Shown piece after piece: positions 58,962-64,000 of a stretch of DNA of 64,000 nucleotides. Position 1 is the stretch's first letter; each line of letters begins with the position of its first letter. The notes beneath the pieces are model-generated. The model ran no database searches and had not been told where the DNA came from. It saw nothing but the letters and a program-made list of their open reading frames with translations. Position numbers and translations under genes: made by a program. This stretch comes from JANMCE01 sp963791625 (GTDB taxonomy: Bacteria; Actinomycetota; Acidimicrobiia; Acidimicrobiales; Ilumatobacteraceae), in assembly GCA_963791625.1 (NCBI GenBank), contig CAWBTA010000015.1, positions 558,001 to 622,000 of the forward strand, written 5' to 3'.

Positions 58962-60248
58962 TCAGACCAGTGCCGGCTCGTGGGTACTTGCATCTTCAAC
59001 GACCCGCGAAGGCGGACGGATACGGAGTACCCCGAGTGCGGCGACGATACAGAAGATGCCGCCGAAGACGTAGCTCAACTGGAAGCTACCGGTGCTGTCG
59101 CGGGTGGTAGCTGAGAACCACGCTGCGAACGCGCCGCCTAGTTGGTGGGCTGCAAACAGCCAGCCGTACACCACACTGCCCTTGCCTGGCCCGAAGAATT
59201 GGTGCGCCAGCCTGATCGTGGGCGGCACTGTTGCTACCCAGTCGAGGCCGTAGAAGATCAGCACGACAAGAAGTCCTGGGTTCGTAGCACCCAGGTCGAG
59301 GACCTGGTTCAGCATCAGGAGCGAGAGGCCGCGCAGCCCGTAATAAGCAAACAGCAGCCGACGAGGGTCGACACGATCACAAAGCCAACCCGATGCCAAC
59401 GACCCCATGAGGTCGAAGACGCCGATACCGACCAGCAACGTGCTAGCTGTCGCCTTCGCGATGTGGTGGTCACTGGTGGATTCGAACCAGTGCATTTGCA
59501 CCAGGCCGCTGGTGGACACGCCACAGACGAAGAAGCTGCCACCGAGGATCCAGAAGATGCCCGAGCGGGATGCATCGCGCAGCCCCTGAAACGCGAGGCG
59601 GATCGGGTGGTCAGGTCGATCTGGAGTTCTCCAGCCAATGGGTGCACCGAGCGCGGTAAGCCCTTTGTCCTCCGGCCTATTGCGGATAAACAGCAGCACC
59701 AGCGGAACCGCAACGATGGTTGCAGATGCAATGACAAAGGCCGCGGCGCGCCACGTGAACGACTGCACGAGCAAACGGTTGATCGGAATGAACACCAATT
59801 GCCCAGCCGTGCCCGCGGCTACAAGCAGGCCCGTCACCATGCCCTGCTTCTCGACGAACCATGCGGCGGCAACCGTTGATGCCAGCACGGTAGCCATGCA
59901 TCCCATACCCACACCAACGATGATTCCCCACGCAATCACGAGTTGCCACGGGTGGATTGATTGGGTCACCAGCAATGCGCCAGTCGCTACAGCCGCGAGC
60001 GCGCCGGTCACGACTTTACGCAGACCAAAACGGACGGTGAGTGCGGCCGCAAACGGGCCGGTAACGCCGTACACCAGGATGTTGACCGAGGCCGGCATGG
60101 TGGCAACGCTGCGACTCCAGCCGAACTCGCTCATGAGCGGCTGAATGAGCAGCGAGAACACACCCTGCACACTCGATGCGAACAGGATCACCACGAACGT
60201 CACTCCGGCGACCACCCACGCGTAGTGCGTTTTTCTGGGCGCGCTCAT
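58962..60248 (-). CDS. MFS transporter, OFA/monocarboxylate-like
   Basis: A 428-aa carrier with twelve membrane segments: YAWVVAGVTFVVILFASSVQGVFSLLIQPLM opens it in the style of OFA (oxalate-formate antiporter) and monocarboxylate transporters. GLRKVVTGALAAVATG follows segment 2, and SGWLCDRVDPRRLLFAYYGLRG lies between segments 8 and 9. ATG 60248 is preferred because the membrane part starts at once. Likely substrate is an organic anion. It lies 17 bp downstream of ppgK. Confidence 0.88.
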   Translation of the reverse strand: MSAPRKTHYAWVVAGVTFVVILFASSVQGVFSLLIQPLMSEFGWSRSVATMPASVNILVYGVTGPFAAALTVRFGLRKVVTGALAAVATGALLVTQSIHPWQLVIAWGIIVGVGMGCMATVLASTVAAAWFVEKQGMVTGLLVAAGTAGQLVFIPINRLLVQSFTWRAAAFVIASATIVAVPLVLLFIRNRPEDKGLTALGAPIGWRTPDRPDHPIRLAFQGLRDASRSGIFWILGGSFFVCGVSTSGLVQMHWFESTSDHHIAKATASTLLVGIGVFDLMGSLASGWLCDRVDPRRLLFAYYGLRGLSLLMLNQVLDLGATNPGLLVVLIFYGLDWVATVPPTIRLAHQFFGPGKGSVVYGWLFAAHQLGGAFAAWFSATTRDSTGSFQLSYVFGGIFCIVAALGVLRIRPPSRVVEDASTHEPALV

Positions 60249-60265
60249 CCATGCACCGCGAGCAT

Positions 60266-61069
60266 TCAGTGGTCCGCGTGATCCCACAGCATGATGCCGC
60301 CCAGAATGCCGGCGTTCGGATCGATCTTCACGGCCTTCGGGCCAAGATCGACCGTAAGTCTCTCGGCATTTCCGCCACCGATATAGACCTTGTCGAAGAA
60401 CAGCAGCGCATCGAGGGTAGCGACGGCCTTGGCCACCCGCTTGTTCCACTTCTTATTACCGACCTTCTTGCGCGCCGCATCACCGACCTGCTCGTTGTAC
60501 GTCTCGTTATCGCGGAATGGATGGTGCGAGAACTCCAACCGCGGCCCGAGTTTGCCGTCTTGAAAGACGGCCGTGCCGAGGCCAGTGCCAAGGGTGATGA
60601 CCAGTTCGACTCCGTTGCCGCTCACCACCTCCAGTCCTTGCATGTCAGCATCATTGAGCACCCGTGTCGGCTTACCGAGAGCCGTGGCCAGGGCGCCACC
60701 GAGGTCGAAGTTGTTCCATGCCGCTTCGAGCTTTGGGTCGATCTTGGTGCCAGGTCCGGCGACGGTTACGAAATGAGGAGCCGAGAGGATGCAGTTCTTG
60801 CGCACCACACCCGGGAAGGCGACCGAAATGCGGTCATATGCGGGTAGGGGCTTCACAAGCGCAACCAGCGCTGCCACCATCGTGATCGGGTCGATCGGAT
60901 ACGTGGTCTCCACCCGTACCCGTTCGGTAAGCATGTTGCCTTTCGGGTCCAGCACGGACGCCTTGAGACCGGTACCGCCAATGTCGATCGACAACGTGTT
61001 CGGCGCGACCGCAGCTCTTCGGCGCGGCGCCGGGGGACGACGGGTGGGGCCCTTCTTCACAGCGGCCAT
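60266..61069 (-). CDS. ppgK: polyphosphate glucokinase
   Basis: A 267-aa ROK-family kinase phosphorylating glucose with polyphosphate or ATP. LSIDIGGTGLKASVLD (phosphate site), ISVAFPGVVRKN, LVITLGTGLGTAVFQDGKLGPRLEFSHHPF and VYIGGGNAERL are PpgK signatures. A basic Pro/Arg-rich N-terminal extension of about 22 residues (AVKKGPTRRPPAPRRRAA) could bind polyphosphate. Actinobacterial hallmark enzyme. It follows the amylo-alpha-1,6-glucosidase gene by 30 bp, suiting glucose release followed by phosphorylation. Confidence 0.93.
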   Translation of the reverse strand: MAAVKKGPTRRPPAPRRRAAVAPNTLSIDIGGTGLKASVLDPKGNMLTERVRVETTYPIDPITMVAALVALVKPLPAYDRISVAFPGVVRKNCILSAPHFVTVAGPGTKIDPKLEAAWNNFDLGGALATALGKPTRVLNDADMQGLEVVSGNGVELVITLGTGLGTAVFQDGKLGPRLEFSHHPFRDNETYNEQVGDAARKKVGNKKWNKRVAKAVATLDALLFFDKVYIGGGNAERLTVDLGPKAVKIDPNAGILGGIMLWDHADH

Positions 61070-61099
61070 GATGTTCTCCTCAAATGGGCTGGGCGCAGG

Positions 61100-63001
61100 T
61101 TAGCCAGTCGGATCAAGGCGCAGGCTTCGGCGCGTCCGTAGTGTCTCGGCCACCGACCACGCCTGAAAGGGACAGCCCGTCGCGTTGAACGGCGCATTGC
61201 CGTCGGCCGTCTCGGAGACCGAACCAATCCCCCAGATCGGAATGTGGTCCTCAAGGCCCTCGACCATGCCCGGTTTTTTGAGCCCCGCCACGCGCACGGC
61301 ATCCACATAGGGACCGATCAGCCAGGGCCACGCGGTGCCCTGGTGGTACGCGCCGTCTCGCTCTGCAGGGTTCCCCCGATGCGTGCCCCGGTAGGCCGGG
61401 TCCGAGGGAGCAAGCGAGCGCAATCCGACGGGCGTCACCAGCGGTTGAACAGCCTCGACCACGGCCTTTGCGTTCGACCACGCCGGGAACGGGAGGCTGA
61501 CCGCCAGCAGTTGATTGGGACGAAGCGAACGGTCATGTCCGGCGGGTCCGTCGAGCACGTCGGTGAGGCCGCCACCAATGGCGCCGAAGAGCGCAAACGA
61601 CTGACGCGCTGTCATCTCCAGGCGGGTGTTGGGAACTGTCTTGCCGATGCGATGAGCGAGGTCATTGATGATGGCGAGCGCGCTGATCCAGAGCGCGTTG
61701 ACCTCTACCGGTTTCCCGGTGCGGGGTGTGACCGGCAAACCATCAATGCGGGCATCCATCCATGTGAGCGCGACGCCGGCTGCGCCCTGGTGAACCAGGC
61801 CATCGACAGGATCGACGCCGATGCCAAAGCTGGTGCCGGCCACATAGGAGTTGATGATGCGAGCCAGCACCGGAACTGCCGTGCGGACAAAGTCGAGATC
61901 GTTCGTGGCCTCCACATGACGGTAGGCCGCTTGGAACAGCCAGAGCGGCGCGTCGACCGAGTTGAACTCCCGCTCACCGGTATCGGACGTGTTCGGCAAC
62001 AGACCGTTTTCAACCTCACCCATGAGGCGCAACAGCAGGGTGCGACCTTCCTCGATTCGGCCCGTCTCCAGGAACAGACCGCGATACGAAATCAGCGAGT
62101 CGCGTGACCACTCGCCGAACCACGGATAGCCGGCCACGACGTGGGCACCAGCGGTGATGTGTTGGTCGGCAGAGAGCACGAGGCTTCGATCGAGGTCGTC
62201 ATAGCAGCGTGCCGATCTGGCCAGTTCGCGTGATCGAAGTCGCGCGGCATGAATGATGTCGGAAGCACCCGGAGGCAAGATGGTCAGATCCCCGGACCAA
62301 GCCTCTATCTCGGTTTCCCCACCTGCGTTGAGTTCGACGACGAACTTGCCGGCCGACATGAGATCTTCTCGGCTGTTCAGGCCGCGGGCCGCTTCCTCCC
62401 GGTAGTGGATGTCGTAGTACCACGCACCGCCGGGCTGCCAGCCCGCGCCACGAATGCGGAAGGCGTCGTCGACAACAACTCCGGTTTCGGAGTGGGCCAG
62501 GCGCAGGGTCTCACCGGCGGCGGTACGTTCACCGTGCACGCTTCGCCACGTGACAAGCGGTTCGAGTTCGAGCGTGATCGGGCCATCGGACTGCTCCAGT
62601 CGATAGTGCAGGCCTACCACGTTGGTTCCGTGCTGCATGGCGAGCTGCGCCGACAGCACCGCACCGCCCACCGCCCAGTACCAGCGCGGCAAACCGTCAA
62701 CGACTTCGAAGCGGGTCATGCTGCGATACCCGGGCGGCTCGATGGCACCGCTCTCCCACTCGTGCGTGCCAAGCCGGTAACGCATGTCGCCGATGACGAC
62801 GACGGGGTCGATGCAGGCGAGGCCAAGCATCCGGTCAGCGGGTGGCTTCGTGGCCGTAACCAACAGTCCGTGGTAGCGACGGGTGCGCAGGCCACCCACG
62901 GTGCCCATCGCATAGCCGCCGAGCCCATCGGTCACCAACCACTCACGCTCGCTCGCGGCCTGCAGATTGCTACAGATCTGGGGCCCGAAGCGGTACATCA
63001 T
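61100..63001 (-). CDS. amylo-alpha-1,6-glucosidase (glycogen debranching type)
   Basis: A 633-aa cytosolic GH133/GDE_C-like enzyme: an N-terminal beta-sandwich (EREWLVTDGLGGYAMGTVGGLRTRRYHGLLV) and a C-terminal (alpha/alpha)6 barrel with GYPWFGEWSRDSLISYRGL (catalytic Asp region) and ERDGAYHQGTAWPWLIGPYVDAV. It removes alpha-1,6 branches of glycogen-type polymers. ATG 63001 overlaps the stop of the upstream gene by 4 nt (62998 is an alternative). Coupled with a GH63-like gene and followed by ppgK: a glucan-use operon. Confidence 0.9.
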   Translation of the reverse strand: MMYRFGPQICSNLQAASEREWLVTDGLGGYAMGTVGGLRTRRYHGLLVTATKPPADRMLGLACIDPVVVIGDMRYRLGTHEWESGAIEPPGYRSMTRFEVVDGLPRWYWAVGGAVLSAQLAMQHGTNVVGLHYRLEQSDGPITLELEPLVTWRSVHGERTAAGETLRLAHSETGVVVDDAFRIRGAGWQPGGAWYYDIHYREEAARGLNSREDLMSAGKFVVELNAGGETEIEAWSGDLTILPPGASDIIHAARLRSRELARSARCYDDLDRSLVLSADQHITAGAHVVAGYPWFGEWSRDSLISYRGLFLETGRIEEGRTLLLRLMGEVENGLLPNTSDTGEREFNSVDAPLWLFQAAYRHVEATNDLDFVRTAVPVLARIINSYVAGTSFGIGVDPVDGLVHQGAAGVALTWMDARIDGLPVTPRTGKPVEVNALWISALAIINDLAHRIGKTVPNTRLEMTARQSFALFGAIGGGLTDVLDGPAGHDRSLRPNQLLAVSLPFPAWSNAKAVVEAVQPLVTPVGLRSLAPSDPAYRGTHRGNPAERDGAYHQGTAWPWLIGPYVDAVRVAGLKKPGMVEGLEDHIPIWGIGSVSETADGNAPFNATGCPFQAWSVAETLRTRRSLRLDPTG

Positions 63002-64000
63002 CGCCGGCGTCTCCTGATGAGGTCGATAACCAGGCCGGTCCATCCGGTCTGGTGGGACGCACCGAGCCCGGCCCCGGTGTCCCCGTGAAAGTACTCGTGG
63101 AAGGGTACGTGATCCCGCCACGCCTCCCCGAAATCGAACCGATCCTCGCTGCCAAAGACGGGACGACGGCCGTCGCCATTGCGGAGGAAGAGCTCCGTCA
63201 GTCGCTGCGATAGATCCTCGGCTGCGCCGTCCAGCGTGACGTTGTTGCCGAGCGCGAAATCATTCCCCAAACCGATGGCGAACTGACGAAGCGCTTGCAC
63301 GATCAGCACGTTGACCGGCATCCAAACCGGCCCGCGCCAATTCGAGTTTCCGCCGAACAAACCAGTGGCCGATTCGCCCGGTTCGTAGGCGACAACCGAC
63401 GACCGATCACCCGCTTCGAATCGGAAGGGATGCTCGGCGTGATAGCGCGACAGACCGCGCACGCCATGGGGCGAAAGGAACTCGGCAGGGTCGAGCATGC
63501 GGTCGAGAATGCGCTTCAGCTTGTCGGTGGATACCAGTGACAGCATGAGCGGCTCACCGGGTGTCATCGCCATCCCCTTCATATGGGCGACGGCTTTGCA
63601 GTACTCGGGGCGATTACTGATGAACCATTCGGCGCGGCGACGGAATTCAGGAAGATCGTTGAGCACGGAACTATCAATCACCATCACCGCGTAGAGCGGA
63701 ATGAGCCCGACGATCGATCGCACCGGTAACGGTTGCACCAAGCCGTCGGGCAACTTGAGGGCGTCGTAGTAGAAGCCGTCGTTGTCGTCCCACATGCCGG
63801 AGTTGTTCATGGCGGTGGAGATGTAGGCGAAGTGCTCGAAAAACTTGGTGGCCACGTCCTCGTAGGCGCGGTCGTGCTGGGCGAGGATCAGCGCAATCTG
63901 CAGCAGATTGAGGCAGTACATCGCCATCCACGCCGTGCCGTCGCTCTGTTCAAGGTGACCCGGTACGGGAAGGGGTTGGGAGCGGTCGAACGGGCCGATG
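62998..64000 (-). CDS. GH63-like glucosidase (MGH1-like), partial
   Basis: The C-terminal 333 residues of a glycoside hydrolase with the (alpha/alpha)6 barrel of mannosylglycerate/GH63 glucosidases. GPFDRSQPLPVPG appears at the window edge, then GTAWMAMYCLNLLQIAL, FGGNSNWRGPVWMPVN and a final FHEYFHGDTGAGLGASHQTGWTGLVIDLI. The frame is open to 64000, so the 5' part lies outside. It overlaps the debranching enzyme start by 4 nt. Likely releases glucose from a glucosylated metabolite or oligosaccharide. Confidence 0.88.
   Translation of the reverse strand, partial: IGPFDRSQPLPVPGHLEQSDGTAWMAMYCLNLLQIALILAQHDRAYEDVATKFFEHFAYISTAMNNSGMWDDNDGFYYDALKLPDGLVQPLPVRSIVGLIPLYAVMVIDSSVLNDLPEFRRRAEWFISNRPEYCKAVAHMKGMAMTPGEPLMLSLVSTDKLKRILDRMLDPAEFLSPHGVRGLSRYHAEHPFRFEAGDRSSVVAYEPGESATGLFGGNSNWRGPVWMPVNVLIVQALRQFAIGLGNDFALGNNVTLDGAAEDLSQRLTELFLRNGDGRRPVFGSEDRFDFGEAWRDHVPFHEYFHGDTGAGLGASHQTGWTGLVIDLIRRRRR

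Noticed and set aside
1..64000. CRISPR arrays or a prophage
   Set aside because: No regularly spaced repeats of 24-40 bp were seen, and no phage structural, packaging or lysis genes accompany the integrase.

Overview
The window looks like chromosomal DNA of a high-GC actinobacterium. The gene content (split mycofactocin genes, MurT/GatD, a SigK/RskA/fasciclin/molybdoenzyme block, polyphosphate glucokinase, surface proteins with LDTR-type repeats, neutral zinc metallopeptidase) points to the Acidimicrobiia/Ilumatobacter side of Actinomycetota. This placement is inferred from gene content, not from a phylogeny. Gene density is very high: many neighbours overlap by 4 nt (ATGA), and several convergent pairs overlap at their 3' ends.

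Layout. (1) 1-2.6 kb: a response-regulator remnant cut off next to IS21-like terminal repeats, then an SDR oxidoreductase and a tandem pair of urea-amidolyase-associated DUF1989 genes, the first frameshifted. (2) 2.68-15.56 kb: an integrated element inserted at the 3' end of a selenocysteine tRNA gene (15530-15625, minus). A 27-bp att core and a 27-bp arm-type repeat occur near both ends, and a tyrosine recombinase lies beside the intact tRNA. Cargo is two toxin-antitoxin modules (AbiEii type and HigBA type), a DUF1990 protein, a decayed MobF relaxase/helicase, several orphan genes, and a two-gene unit headed by a PD-(D/E)XK-like nuclease. (3) 15.7-25.3 kb: core genes, including nitrobindin, asparaginase, murT-gatD, a zinc metallopeptidase, transporters, RidA, an alanine-racemase-like protein and DUF4395. 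(4) 25.3-28 kb: mftF-mftE, Nudix, infA. (5) 28-34.7 kb: flavin monooxygenase, an operon of response regulator, histidine kinase, TlpA-like and CcdA genes, and a MoxR/VWA pair. (6) 34.8-38.7 kb: glycosyltransferase, acyltransferase, PAP2, CPBP protease. (7) 38.7-41.5 kb: NDMA-dependent alcohol dehydrogenase divergent from mftABC. (8) 41.6-45.7 kb: fasciclin lipoprotein, sulfite-oxidase-like molybdoenzyme, and a sigma factor flanked by two zinc anti-sigma-domain genes. (9) 45.7-64 kb: ArsR-AHSA1/VOC operon, an ECF sigma factor coupled to a 783-aa ectodomain protein, metallophosphoesterase, rhomboid-like protein, glyA, a CAP-domain surface protein, class II aldolase, an MFS carrier, ppgK and two glycogen/oligosaccharide-hydrolase-type genes.

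How genes work together. MftA, MftB and MftC (40 kb) make the peptide-derived redox cofactor that MftE and MftF (26 kb) trim and glycosylate, and the alcohol dehydrogenase beside mftA is its expected client. mftD is not in the window. The sigma/anti-sigma block probably controls the fasciclin and molybdoenzyme genes, and a SigK-like -10 lies upstream of the fasciclin gene.

Quality caveat. Five otherwise conserved genes carry single-base frame changes (near 1802, 6676-6686, 24864-24867, 55463 and 57878-57883), two of them in clear homopolymer runs. Residual assembly indels are the simplest explanation and should be excluded before calling pseudogenes.
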